Shown one piece after another: positions 38,019-46,390 of a DNA stretch of 64,000 nucleotides (the stretch's first letter is position 1; each line of letters begins with the position of its first letter). The DNA comes from Piscinibacter lacus. GTDB lineage: Bacteria; Pseudomonadota; Gammaproteobacteria; Burkholderiales; Burkholderiaceae_C. The notes beneath the pieces were generated by a model. It worked only from the letters and a program-made list of their open reading frames with translations. It did no database searches and was not told the origin of the DNA. The translations under genes were made by a program, and so were the position numbers. The stretch covers positions 1,860,001 through 1,924,000 of the forward strand of contig NZ_JAERRA010000001.1 in assembly GCF_016735685.1 (NCBI RefSeq), given 5' to 3'.

Positions 38019-39236
38019 TTGAGTAGTCCCGTCGCGAAACCTGCCCAAAACTATCTTGCCGAGCTAGATGGTTTGCGCGGCATTTCGGTCCTGCTGGTGG
38101 TTCTTGGCCATTTCGGCCTCGGCTACATCATTCCCAGCGGCCTCGGCGTGACTGTCTTCTTTTTCATTTCCGGCTTCATCATCACGCGGATGATGATCCA
38201 GGAATCCGCACAGCACGGGTCGATCGCCCTGCGTGCCTTCTATCTGCGCCGCTTCTTCCGTCTGGCACCTGCCCTGCTCGTCTTCGTGCTCGCCAGCAAT
38301 CTTTTGATTGCTTCCTTCGGGCGCAGCCTGCCGCTGGGCGACAACCTTGCTTCGATTTTCTACCTCGCGAACTACCGTCACCTTTTCGGCGATTGGGGAG
38401 GGATGAGTGCAGAAAACGTCTACAACCCCCTGACCGTCCTTTGGTCGCTCGCGGTCGAGGAGCATTTCTACATCTTCTATCCCCTGCTTTTCGTTTTCCT
38501 GCATGCTCAGCGACTCAGGCTGCTGGCGGCCCTGGTGGTTCTGGTCGTGCTGGTGATGGTGTGGCGATCGTATCTGGCCATGGATTACCTGGGCCAGTCC
38601 GGATTCATTGACAACAGCCGAACCTACAAAGCCACCGACACGCGGATCGACTCCATCCTCTACGGTTGCCTCTTGTCCGTGCTGCTTGCATCCCAGCAGG
38701 TTTCGGTTCGATTGCGCGAGATCCTCCGGCGCCTAAGTGGCTCCACCGCGCTCTGCATCGGGCTGGCGCTTTTGCTCGCTTCGCTGGTGATTCGCAATGT
38801 CCTGTTCCGCGAGGGCATCCGCTACAGCGTCCAGGGGCTTGCGCTGCTGCTGATCTTCGCCGCGATCTTCTGGGGCCAGAGTGGCTTGGCGCAGCGCATC
38901 AAGGTTTGGCTTTCCACGCGCTGGCTGGTGTTCATCGGCAGGATCAGCTATTCGCTCTATCTCTACCACTGGCTGGTTTTCGTGGCCCTTGTCGAATGGT
39001 TTCCCCGGCCGGAGATCGGTGTGCTGTTGCGCACGGCGTCCTCGCCACTCGACGTGGTGGCGAGCCTGGCCTCGCTCGCGGCCATCCAGTTGGCGATCGG
39101 CCTGCCGCTGTCGATTTTGCTGGCCTATGCCTCTTGGCGCTGGGTTGAGCAGCCGCTGCGCCGCGTGGGCCACGACTGGGCTCAGCGCCTCGCGAACCGG
39201 GACCGGCTCAAAGGTCGAGCGCCGTCGTCTTCTTGA
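38019..39236 (+). CDS. Acyltransferase 3 family membrane protein, TTG start
   Basis: 405 residues, acyltransferase-3 fold with about ten helices and no SGNH domain. LAELDGLRGISVLLVVLGHFG, FYLRRFFRLAPALLVFVLASN and SLAVEEHFYIFYPLLFVFL are the family motifs. No ATG in frame gives a complete N-terminus; the TTG at 38019 has AAGGA at about 9 nt. An out-of-frame ATG (38009) between them would encode only MSDFE. GC content is lower than in flanking genes. The 3' end overlaps the convergent lrp-type gene by 29 bp. Likely role: acylation of a surface polysaccharide, perhaps acting with the divergent OafA-type protein; the substrate is unknown. Confidence 0.82.
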   Translation: MSSPVAKPAQNYLAELDGLRGISVLLVVLGHFGLGYIIPSGLGVTVFFFISGFIITRMMIQESAQHGSIALRAFYLRRFFRLAPALLVFVLASNLLIASFGRSLPLGDNLASIFYLANYRHLFGDWGGMSAENVYNPLTVLWSLAVEEHFYIFYPLLFVFLHAQRLRLLAALVVLVVLVMVWRSYLAMDYLGQSGFIDNSRTYKATDTRIDSILYGCLLSVLLASQQVSVRLREILRRLSGSTALCIGLALLLASLVIRNVLFREGIRYSVQGLALLLIFAAIFWGQSGLAQRIKVWLSTRWLVFIGRISYSLYLYHWLVFVALVEWFPRPEIGVLLRTASSPLDVVASLASLAAIQLAIGLPLSILLAYASWRWVEQPLRRVGHDWAQRLANRDRLKGRAPSSS

Positions 39237-39714
39237 CCGTGCGCAGCACCAGCATGGAATTGCTGCGCAGCATGCCGGGCAGGCGCATCAGCACCTCGCT
39301 GTGAAATCGCTCCAGGTCGGCGGCGTCGCGGTAGGTGAAACGGATCAGGTAATCGTGGGTGCCGGCCACGTAGAAGCAATCCAGGATGGACGGAATGTCC
39401 TTCACCGCGCGCTCGAAGGCTTCGATGGCCGGCACGGTCAGCCGCTCCAGGTTGACGATGGTGTAGCTGGTGCCTGGCTGGCCGGCGACCCGGGGGTTCA
39501 GCAGGGCGACATAGCGGTCGATGACGCCGGCGTCTTCCAGGGCCTTGACGCGGCGCAGGCAGGCCGAGGGCGAGAGGTGCACCTTCTGCGCCAGGGCCAG
39601 GTTGGACTGCCGGCCATCGGCCTGAAGCTCGCGCAGGATGGCACGGTCCAGGGCATCCAGTTGCAGCGGGGCGCTTGAGGTGTCGGATTGCGTGGGGCTT
39701 GGGCTTTTTGGCAT
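39208..39714 (-). CDS. Lrp/AsnC family transcriptional regulator
   Basis: 168 residues. N-terminal helix-turn-helix at about 20-80 (LDALDRAILRELQADGRQSN, VHLSPSACLRRVKALEDAGV) and a C-terminal RAM ligand-binding domain (about 88-165; FYVAGTHDYLIRFTYRDAADL). It is divergent from the omega-transaminase gene that opens the putrescine locus, so it is the obvious local regulator; Lrp-type proteins usually respond to amino acids or amines of the controlled pathway. The gap holds CGCA-AT-rich-TGCG (CGCAATTTTGTGCG), a plausible binding site. Start at 39714 chosen because the longer frame runs back through the intergenic region. Confidence 0.88.
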   Translation of the reverse strand: MPKSPSPTQSDTSSAPLQLDALDRAILRELQADGRQSNLALAQKVHLSPSACLRRVKALEDAGVIDRYVALLNPRVAGQPGTSYTIVNLERLTVPAIEAFERAVKDIPSILDCFYVAGTHDYLIRFTYRDAADLERFHSEVLMRLPGMLRSNSMLVLRTVKKTTALDL

Positions 39715-39841
39715 GTTGTGCGCTTGCGGTGCTCTTCGCGCAATTTTGTGCGAATCCTGAGGCTTTCTGCCCGCGATTGCGCAAGCACATTGCGTGGCGG
39801 CCTGCCTAGACTGGTTCATCCCCGCCCTGCCCCCGCCCGCG

Positions 39842-41155
39842 ATGAGCCACGCCGCCGAACTTGACGCCTACTGGATGCCCTTCACCGCGAACCGGCAGTT
39901 CAAGCAGGCGCCGCGGCTGATCGCCAAAGCCGCGGGCATGCATTTCTGGACGCCCGAGGGCCGCGAGATCCTCGACGGCATCGCCGGCCTGTGGTGCGTG
40001 AATGCCGGCCATGCCCGGCCGCGCATCGTGCAGGCCATCCAGGCCCAGGCGGCGGAACTGGACTTCGCGCCGCCCTTCAACATGGGCCACCCCCTGGCCT
40101 TCACCCTGGCCGACCGGCTGGCGCAGATCGCACCAGCCGGTCTAGACCGGGTGTTCTTCACCAATTCCGGCTCGGAATCGGTCGAGACCGCGCTGAAGAT
40201 GGCCCTGGCCTACCACCGCCTGCGCGGCGAGGGCCAGCGCACCCGGCTGATCGGCCGCGAGCGCGGCTACCACGGCGTCAACTTCGGCGGCATTTCGGTC
40301 GGCGGCATGGTCGCCAACCGCAAGATGTTCGGCAACCTGCTGGCCGGGGTGGACCACATCCGCCACACCCACGACCCCGAGCGCAATGCCTACAGCCGCG
40401 GCCAGCCGGCCCACGGCGCCGAGCTGGCTGACGATCTGGAGCGCCTGATTGCGCTGCATGACGCCAGCACCATCGCGGCGGTCATCGTCGAGCCGGTGGC
40501 CGGCTCGACGGGCGTGCTGATCCCGCCGGTGGGCTACTTGCAGCGCCTGCGCGAGATCTGCACCCGCCACGGCATCCTGCTGATCTTCGACGAGGTGATT
40601 TCCGGCTTCGGCCGCACCGGCGCGCCCTTCGCCGCCCAGCGCTTCGGCGTCACGCCCGACCTGATGACGGTGGCCAAGGGCCTGAGCAATGGCTGCGTGC
40701 CCATGGGCGCGGTCTTCGCCAGCCGCGCCCTGCACGACACCTTCATGACCGGGCCCGACCACGCCATCGAGTTCTTCCACGGCTACACCTACTCCGGCCA
40801 CCCCCTGGCCTGCGCTGCGGCCCTGGGCACGCTGGACACCTATGCCGAGGAAGGCCTGCTCACACGCGGCGCGGCGCTGGAGCCGATCTGGACCGAGGCC
40901 CTCCACAGCCTGCGCGGCCTGCCGCATGTGATCGACATCCGCACCATTGGCCTGGTGGCCGGCATCGAGCTGGCGCCCCGCCCCGGCGAGCCGACCCGCC
41001 GCGCCTACGACGCCTTCATGGACTGCTGGCATCAGGGCGTGCTGGTGCGGACGACGGGCGACACCATCGCGCTCTCGCCGCCGCTGATCATCGAGGAGCG
41101 GCACATCGCGCAGATCGTCGAGGCCATCGGCACGGCGCTGCGGCGCCTGGCCTGA
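39842..41155 (+). CDS. Omega-amino acid--pyruvate aminotransferase (class III)
   Basis: 437-residue PLP-dependent class III aminotransferase. YWMPFTANRQFKQAPRLI near the start, GIAGLWCVNAGH, FFTNSGSESVETALKMAL, the PLP aspartate in LIFDEVISGFGRTG and the Schiff-base lysine in VAKGLSNGCVPMG are all present. Closest in type to beta-alanine/omega-amino-acid:pyruvate transaminases. In this context it may act on putrescine, GABA or beta-alanine (from spermidine breakdown). Divergent from the Lrp-type gene and 24 bp upstream of puuB, so those two are probably cotranscribed. Confidence 0.87.
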   Translation: MSHAAELDAYWMPFTANRQFKQAPRLIAKAAGMHFWTPEGREILDGIAGLWCVNAGHARPRIVQAIQAQAAELDFAPPFNMGHPLAFTLADRLAQIAPAGLDRVFFTNSGSESVETALKMALAYHRLRGEGQRTRLIGRERGYHGVNFGGISVGGMVANRKMFGNLLAGVDHIRHTHDPERNAYSRGQPAHGAELADDLERLIALHDASTIAAVIVEPVAGSTGVLIPPVGYLQRLREICTRHGILLIFDEVISGFGRTGAPFAAQRFGVTPDLMTVAKGLSNGCVPMGAVFASRALHDTFMTGPDHAIEFFHGYTYSGHPLACAAALGTLDTYAEEGLLTRGAALEPIWTEALHSLRGLPHVIDIRTIGLVAGIELAPRPGEPTRRAYDAFMDCWHQGVLVRTTGDTIALSPPLIIEERHIAQIVEAIGTALRRLA

Positions 41156-41179
41156 AGCCAGCCCCTTCCCGCCGCGACG

Positions 41180-42517
41180 ATGGCCTGGATCGACACCGAC
41201 CGCGCGCTGGGCCGGCAGAGCTGGTATGCCGCCAGCGCGCCGGCCGCCCCGCCACGACCGGTTTTGGACTGCGAGCTGCGGGTGGATGTGGCCATCGTCG
41301 GCGGCGGCCTGGCCGGGCTGTCGGCCGCGCTCGACCTGGCGGCCCGCGGTCGCCGCGTCGCCGTGCTGGAGGCCGGGCAGTTGGGCGAAGGCGCCAGCGG
41401 CCGCAACGGCGGCCAGGCCATCCATGGCCTGGCTTGCGACATCGACACCGTCGAGGCCCAGCTCGGTGCCGAGGCGGCGCAGCGCATCTGGCGCATGTCG
41501 CTGGACGCGCTCGAGCTGCTGCAAGCCCGGATTGCCGAGTATGCGATCGACTGCGACTGGCAGGCCGGCTGGCTGGGCCTGGCCACCTCGCCGCGCAAGG
41601 CCCGCGCGCTGCGCGACAGCCTCGACGGCCTGGCCCGCCGCCACGGCAGCCGCTACCGCTGGCTGGGGCAGGATGAGCTGCCGGCCTGGATCGACAGCCC
41701 GCGCTATGCCGGCGGCTATGTGGACCCGGCCTCCGGCCACCTGCATCCGCTCAAGCTGGTGCGCGGCCTGGCGGAGGCGGCGGCGCGCGCTGGCGTGCTG
41801 CTCTTCGAGCACAGCGCCGTGCTGGGCCTGGACGACCGCCCCGGCGCGCCCTGCCGCCTGCGCACCGCCGCCGGCCACGTGCAGGCCGACCAGGTGCTGC
41901 TGGCCGGCAACAGCCGCCTGGCCGCGCTGGCCCCCGGCCTGGCCCCGGCACTGGCGGCGCGGATCATGCCGGTCGGCACCTACATCGTGACGACCGAGCC
42001 GCTGGGCGAGGCCCGCTGCCGGGCGCTGATCCCCAGCCGCGCCGCGGTCTGCGACACCAATTTCGTGCTGGACTACTTCCGCCCCACGGCCGACCACCGC
42101 CTGCTCTTCGGCGGCCGGGTCAGCTACAGCACCCTCACCCCGCCGGGCATGGCCGCCAGCCTGCAGCGGCGGCTGGCGGCCGTGTTCCCGCAACTCGCGG
42201 GCGTGCCGATCAGCCATGCCTGGGGTGGCTTCGTCGACATCTCCATGAACCGCGCGCCCGACTTCGGCCGGCTCGACAGCCGCGGCCGCCCGGGCGCTGC
42301 CGCCGGCCGTGTCTATTACCTGCAGGGCTTCTCGGGCCACGGCCTGGCGCTCACCGGCCTGGCCGGTCGCCTGGTGGCCGAGGCCATGACCGGCGACGCC
42401 GAGCGCTTCGACACCTTCGCCCGGCTGCGCCACCGGCCCTTCCCCGGCGGCGCAGCGCTGCGCATGCCGGCCCTGGTGCTGGGCATGGCCTGGTACCGGC
42501 TGAGGGACGCGCTGTGA
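41180..42517 (+). CDS. puuB: FAD-dependent oxidoreductase, gamma-glutamylputrescine oxidase-like
   Basis: 445-residue DAO-type flavoprotein. The dinucleotide loop VAIVGGGLAGLSAALDLAARG starts at about residue 37 (written in part), followed by GEGASGRNGGQAIHGLACD and, later, RVSYSTLTPPGM and YLQGFSGHGLALTGLAG, typical of the PuuB/OrdL branch. PuuB oxidises gamma-glutamylputrescine to gamma-glutamyl-gamma-aminobutyraldehyde with release of ammonia and hydrogen peroxide. The presence of puuA, puuC and puuD just downstream supports this substrate. It ends 74 bp before a sigma-54 promoter, so it is outside the main puuD-puuC transcript. Confidence 0.85.
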   Translation: MAWIDTDRALGRQSWYAASAPAAPPRPVLDCELRVDVAIVGGGLAGLSAALDLAARGRRVAVLEAGQLGEGASGRNGGQAIHGLACDIDTVEAQLGAEAAQRIWRMSLDALELLQARIAEYAIDCDWQAGWLGLATSPRKARALRDSLDGLARRHGSRYRWLGQDELPAWIDSPRYAGGYVDPASGHLHPLKLVRGLAEAAARAGVLLFEHSAVLGLDDRPGAPCRLRTAAGHVQADQVLLAGNSRLAALAPGLAPALAARIMPVGTYIVTTEPLGEARCRALIPSRAAVCDTNFVLDYFRPTADHRLLFGGRVSYSTLTPPGMAASLQRRLAAVFPQLAGVPISHAWGGFVDISMNRAPDFGRLDSRGRPGAAAGRVYYLQGFSGHGLALTGLAGRLVAEAMTGDAERFDTFARLRHRPFPGGAALRMPALVLGMAWYRLRDAL

Positions 42518-42591
42518 GCCGGCCGGGAAGCCGCAGACCGCCGTCGCCGTGGCGCGGCGGACACGTTTCGCCCGGCTGCGGCCCGACCGGA

Positions 42592-42607
42592 TGGCACGGG
42601 CTTTGCA
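42592..42607 (+). promoter_or_regulatory. Sigma-54 (RpoN) promoter of the putrescine operon
   Basis: TGGCACGGGCTTTGCA matches the sigma-54 consensus TGGCAC-R-N4-TTGC-W at every defined position, with GG and GC exactly 10 nt apart. Transcription would begin near 42618. That lies past the ATG at 42611, so puuD must start at 42647. No enhancer pair was identified upstream. Confidence 0.85.
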
Positions 42608-42646
42608 CGCATGCTGGAATCTGTCGGCATCCTTGAAGACACCTTG

Positions 42647-43495
42647 ATGAACGCCGCCGCGCCCGCCTCCGTCCTGCTCGCCGCGTCCGAACGCGGCGGA
42701 TCGCAGCGCCCCCTCGTGCTGGTGCCGGCCTGCAACCGCCAGCTTGGCGACCACCCCTTCCACATCTGCGGCCAGAAGTACATCGACGCGGTGCGCCTGG
42801 CCGGCGCGCTGCCGCTGGTGATGCCGGCGGCGCCTGTCGAGGAGCTGGGCGATCTGCTCGAACTCGCCGACGGCCTGCTGCTGACCGGCTCGCCCAGCAA
42901 TGTGCACCCGCGCCATTTCGACGAGGGCGTGCTGAACCCCGAGTTGCCGCTCGACCCGCGCCGCGACGAGATGACGCTGCCGCTGATCCGCGCGGCGCGC
43001 GACCGCGGCCTGCCCTTCCTCGCCATCTGCCGCGGCTTCCAGGAAGTCAATGTGGCCTTGGGCGGTGCGCTGCACCAGGCCGTGCAGGACCTGCCCGGCC
43101 ACCTGGACCACCGCGAGGACAAGAACGCGCCGGTCGAGCAGCAGTACGGCCCGGCCCATGCCCTGCGCATCGAGGCCGGCGGCCTGCTGGCCACCCTGCT
43201 CGGCGCGGGCGAGATCCAGGTCAACAGCCTGCACGGTCAGGGCGTGAAGCGCCTGGCGCCGGGCCTGCGCATCGAGGCCCGCGCGCCCGATGGCCTGATC
43301 GAAGCCTTCTCCGTGCCGCCGCCCGAGGGCGAGCCGGCCGAGGCCGGCCGCTTCCAGCTCGGCGTTCAGTGGCATCCTGAGTGGAAGGCCCGCGACAACC
43401 CGATTTCCATGACCCTGCTGCGTGCCTTCGGCGATGCCTGCCGCAGCTTCCGCGAGCGCACCCGCGCGACCGTGCCCGAACGCCCCCGCCCCTGA
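42647..43495 (+). CDS. puuD: Gamma-glutamyl-GABA hydrolase, class I glutamine amidotransferase-like
   Basis: 282 residues, peptidase C26 family. PuuD releases GABA from gamma-glutamyl-GABA, the last step of the Puu pathway. The nucleophile elbow is FLAICRGFQEVNVALGG, and the catalytic His lies in GVQWHPEWKA near the C-terminus. HFDEGVLNPELPLDPRRDEM and LPLVMPAAPVEELGDLLEL are typical of the branch. E. coli PuuD is 254 residues. An ATG at 42611 would lie upstream of the predicted sigma-54 transcript start and is rejected. First gene of the putrescine operon. Confidence 0.9.
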   Translation: MNAAAPASVLLAASERGGSQRPLVLVPACNRQLGDHPFHICGQKYIDAVRLAGALPLVMPAAPVEELGDLLELADGLLLTGSPSNVHPRHFDEGVLNPELPLDPRRDEMTLPLIRAARDRGLPFLAICRGFQEVNVALGGALHQAVQDLPGHLDHREDKNAPVEQQYGPAHALRIEAGGLLATLLGAGEIQVNSLHGQGVKRLAPGLRIEARAPDGLIEAFSVPPPEGEPAEAGRFQLGVQWHPEWKARDNPISMTLLRAFGDACRSFRERTRATVPERPRP

Positions 43496-43570
43496 GCCCG
43501 TGCGCCTGCTCCACCCGTCCCGGCCCCGCCGCTTCCGGCCGCCGGGCCCGAGAACGAAAAAGGACGAATC

Positions 43571-44938
43571 ATGGTGGCGAGAGACAAGCTCAGCTTCAGC
43601 GACCTGGAACACTGGCTCAACGAACGCCGGGTGACCGAAATCGAATGCCTGGTGCCCGACCTGACCGGCGTGGCCCGCGGCAAGATCCTGCCGCGCGAGA
43701 AGTTCACCGAGGACCGCGGCATGCGCCTGCCCGAGGCCGTGGTGGCCATGGGCGTGACCGGCGAATTCCCCGAGGCCGGCCCCTACTACGACGTGATCAG
43801 CCCGACCGACCGCGACATGCACCTGCGGCCGGACCCGAGTACGGTGCGCATCGTCCCCTGGGCCGCCGACCCCACCGCCCAGGTGCTGCACGACTGCTAC
43901 GACCGCGACGGCGCCCTGGTGCCCTTCGCGCCGCGCTCGGTGCTGCGCCGGGTCTGCGAGCTGTTCGCGGCCGAGGGCTGGCAGCCCATCGTCGCGCCCG
44001 AGCTGGAGTTCTACCTGGTCGCCCGCAACAGCGATCCGGACGTGCCGCTCAAGCCGCCGGTCGGCCGCAGCGGGCGCAGCGAGACCGGCCGCCAGGCCTA
44101 TTCGATCGACGCGGTCAACGAGTTCGACCCGCTCTTCGAGGACATCTACGCCTACTGCGAGAAGATGGAGCTGGGCGTCGACACCCTGATCCATGAGGTC
44201 GGCGCTGGCCAGATGGAGATCAACTTCTTCCATGCCGCGCCGCTGCAGCTTGCCGACGAAGTCTTCTTCTTCAAGCGCACCGTGCGCGAGGCCGCGCTGC
44301 GCCACAACATGTTCGCCACCTTCATGGCCAAGCCCATCGCGGGCGAGCCGGGCAGCGCGATGCACATCCACCAGAGCGTGGTCGACGCGGCCACCGGCCA
44401 CAACATCTTCAGCCAAGCCGACGGCAGCGCCTCGGACGCCTTCCGCTGGTACATCGGCGGCTTGCAGAAGTACATCCCGGCCGCGATGGCGCTGTTCGCG
44501 CCCTATGTGAACAGCTACCGCCGGCTGGCGCGCAACACGGCCGCGCCGATCAACATCCAGTGGGGCACGGACAACCGCACCGTCGGCATCCGCTCGCCGC
44601 TGGCGCCGCCCCACGGCCGGCGGATCGAGAACCGGGTGATCGGCGCCGATGCCAACCCCTATGTCGCGCTGGCCGCCACCCTGGCCTGCGGCTGGCTGGG
44701 CATGAAGCAGAAGATCGAGCCCACTTCCGAGTGCAAGGGCGACGCCTACCTGGGCGACCACGCCCTGCCGCGCAGCCTGGGCGAGGCGCTGGAGCAGTTG
44801 CGTGCCGAGAAGGACCTGGCCCGCGTGCTCGGCGAAGCCTTCGTCACCGTCTACACCGAGGTCAAGGAGATCGAGTACGCCGAGTTCATGAAGGTGATCT
44901 CGCCCTGGGAGCGGGAACACCTTCTCCTGCACGTCTGA
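43571..44938 (+). CDS. puuA: Gamma-glutamylputrescine synthetase (glutamine synthetase family)
   Basis: 455 residues. PuuA ligates glutamate to putrescine with ATP, the entry step of the Puu pathway. GS-family signatures: VPDLTGVARGKILPREKF near the N-terminus, PELEFYLV, VGAGQMEINFFHA, and the ATP/glutamate region MAKPIAGEPGSAMHIHQS, then NRTVGIRSPLAPPHGRRIENR. The length and N-terminal replacement of the classical adenylylation/beta-grasp features fit the PuuA/GlnA-like group rather than GlnA. The AAGGA ribosome site is at 6 nt. The 75-bp gap to puuD and 16-bp gap to spuC place it in one operon. Confidence 0.9.
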   Translation: MVARDKLSFSDLEHWLNERRVTEIECLVPDLTGVARGKILPREKFTEDRGMRLPEAVVAMGVTGEFPEAGPYYDVISPTDRDMHLRPDPSTVRIVPWAADPTAQVLHDCYDRDGALVPFAPRSVLRRVCELFAAEGWQPIVAPELEFYLVARNSDPDVPLKPPVGRSGRSETGRQAYSIDAVNEFDPLFEDIYAYCEKMELGVDTLIHEVGAGQMEINFFHAAPLQLADEVFFFKRTVREAALRHNMFATFMAKPIAGEPGSAMHIHQSVVDAATGHNIFSQADGSASDAFRWYIGGLQKYIPAAMALFAPYVNSYRRLARNTAAPINIQWGTDNRTVGIRSPLAPPHGRRIENRVIGADANPYVALAATLACGWLGMKQKIEPTSECKGDAYLGDHALPRSLGEALEQLRAEKDLARVLGEAFVTVYTEVKEIEYAEFMKVISPWEREHLLLHV

Positions 44939-44954
44939 TCGGCACCCCCTCCCC

Positions 44955-46340
44955 ATGATTCCCACCCGCAGCACCCAGGCCTGGCAGGCCGCCGACGCCG
45001 CCCACTTCCTGCACCCCTTCACCGACTTCAAGGCCCTGGGCGCCAAGGGCGCGCGCATCATCGAGCGCGCCGACAACATCTGGCTGTGGGACAGCGAGGG
45101 CCAGCAGATCCTCGATGCGATGAGCGGCCTATGGTGTGTCAACGTCGGCTATGGCCAGACGGCCCTGATCGATGCAGCCACCGAGCAGCTCCGGCAACTG
45201 CCCTTCTACAACGCCTTCTTCCAGACGGCCACGCCGCCGGCCATCGCCCTGGCCGAGGCGCTGGCGGCCATTGCGCCGCCGGGCTTCCAGCATGTCTTCT
45301 TCGCCGGCTCGGGCTCGGAGGGCAATGACACCGTGGTGCGCATGGTCCGCCGCTACTGGGACCTGCAGGGCCAGCCCCAGCGCCAGCACATCATCAGCCG
45401 CTGGAACGGCTATCACGGCTCCACCATGGCCGGCGCCTCGCTGGGCGGCATGAGCTACATGCATGCCCAGGGCGGCCTGCCGATTCCCGGCATCAGCCAC
45501 ATCCAGCAGCCCTACTGGTGGGACCACGGCCGGGCTCAGGGCCTGAGCCGCGAGGACTTCGGCCTCGTTGCCGCCCGCTGGCTGGAAGACGAGATCCAGC
45601 GCCTGGGCCCCGAGAACGTGGCCGCCTTCATCGGCGAGCCGGTGCAGGGCGCCGGCGGCGTGATCGTGCCGCCGGCCAGCTACTGGCCCGAGATCCAGCG
45701 CATCGCCGACCGCCACGGCATCCTGGTCGTGGCCGACGAGGTGATCTGCGGCTTCGGCCGCACCGGCAACTGGTGGGGCAGCCAGACCCAGGGCTTCCGG
45801 CCCGACCTGATGACCTTCGCCAAGGGCGTGACCAGCGGCTACATCCCCCTGGGCGGGGTGATGGTCGGCGAGCGCGTGGCCACGGCCCTCATCGAGCAGG
45901 GCGGCGAGTTCGAGCATGGCTACACCTACAGCGGTCACCCGGTGGCCTGCGCGGTGGGCCTGGCCAATCTGAAGCTGATCCAGGAGCTCAAGCTCGTCGA
46001 GCATGTGCGCGAGGACGTCGGCCCCTACCTGGCCGAGCAGTTCGCCCGGCTCAAGGACCATCCCCTCGTCGGCGACGCCGAGACCTGCGGTCTGATGGGC
46101 GCGCTGCTGCTGGTCAAGGACCGCGTTCGCGGCACCGCCTTCGCGCCCGAGCAAGGCGTCGGCATGGTCTGCCGCGGGCACTGCTTCGGGAACGGCCTGA
46201 TCATGCGAGCCGTGGGCGATCGCATGATCATCGCGCCGCCGCTCGTCATCACCCGCGCCCAGATCGAAGAACTCGTGCACCGCATCCGCCGCGCGCTCGA
46301 CCTGACCCTGGCCGACCTGCACGGCCGCGGCTGGCTCTGA
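44955..46340 (+). CDS. spuC: Putrescine--pyruvate aminotransferase-like protein
   Basis: 461-residue class III PLP aminotransferase resembling SpuC of Pseudomonas, which transaminates putrescine to 4-aminobutyraldehyde. FLHPFTDFKALGAKGARII and MSGLWCVNVGYGQ near the start, FFAGSGSEGNDTVVRMVRRYW, the PLP aspartate in VVADEVICGFGRTGNWWG and the Schiff-base lysine in TFAKGVTSGYIPLGGV are clear. It provides a direct transamination route beside the gamma-glutamylation route. Differs clearly from the first aminotransferase at 39842. Followed after 50 bp by the transporter genes. Confidence 0.87.
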   Translation: MIPTRSTQAWQAADAAHFLHPFTDFKALGAKGARIIERADNIWLWDSEGQQILDAMSGLWCVNVGYGQTALIDAATEQLRQLPFYNAFFQTATPPAIALAEALAAIAPPGFQHVFFAGSGSEGNDTVVRMVRRYWDLQGQPQRQHIISRWNGYHGSTMAGASLGGMSYMHAQGGLPIPGISHIQQPYWWDHGRAQGLSREDFGLVAARWLEDEIQRLGPENVAAFIGEPVQGAGGVIVPPASYWPEIQRIADRHGILVVADEVICGFGRTGNWWGSQTQGFRPDLMTFAKGVTSGYIPLGGVMVGERVATALIEQGGEFEHGYTYSGHPVACAVGLANLKLIQELKLVEHVREDVGPYLAEQFARLKDHPLVGDAETCGLMGALLLVKDRVRGTAFAPEQGVGMVCRGHCFGNGLIMRAVGDRMIIAPPLVITRAQIEELVHRIRRALDLTLADLHGRGWL

Positions 46341-46390
46341 GCCCGCCGGCCCCCTTCCTCACCCTGTCGCCTGCTTTCCGGAGTACCACC

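Noticed and set aside
39745..39775. Possible sigma-54 promoter before the omega-transaminase (GG and GC 10 nt apart)
   Set aside because: Only the GG and GC dinucleotides match; the flanking TGGCAC and TTGC bases do not. Such pairs are frequent in GC-rich DNA.
40142..45142. Very long open frame (about 1,660 codons) antisense to the putrescine genes, and similar long antisense frames at 20017-23580 and 58421-61261
   Set aside because: Composition is low-complexity His/Arg/Gln/Gly-rich with no domain, and each lies exactly opposite well-identified genes. GC-rich third positions suppress stop codons on the other strand, so these frames are artefacts.
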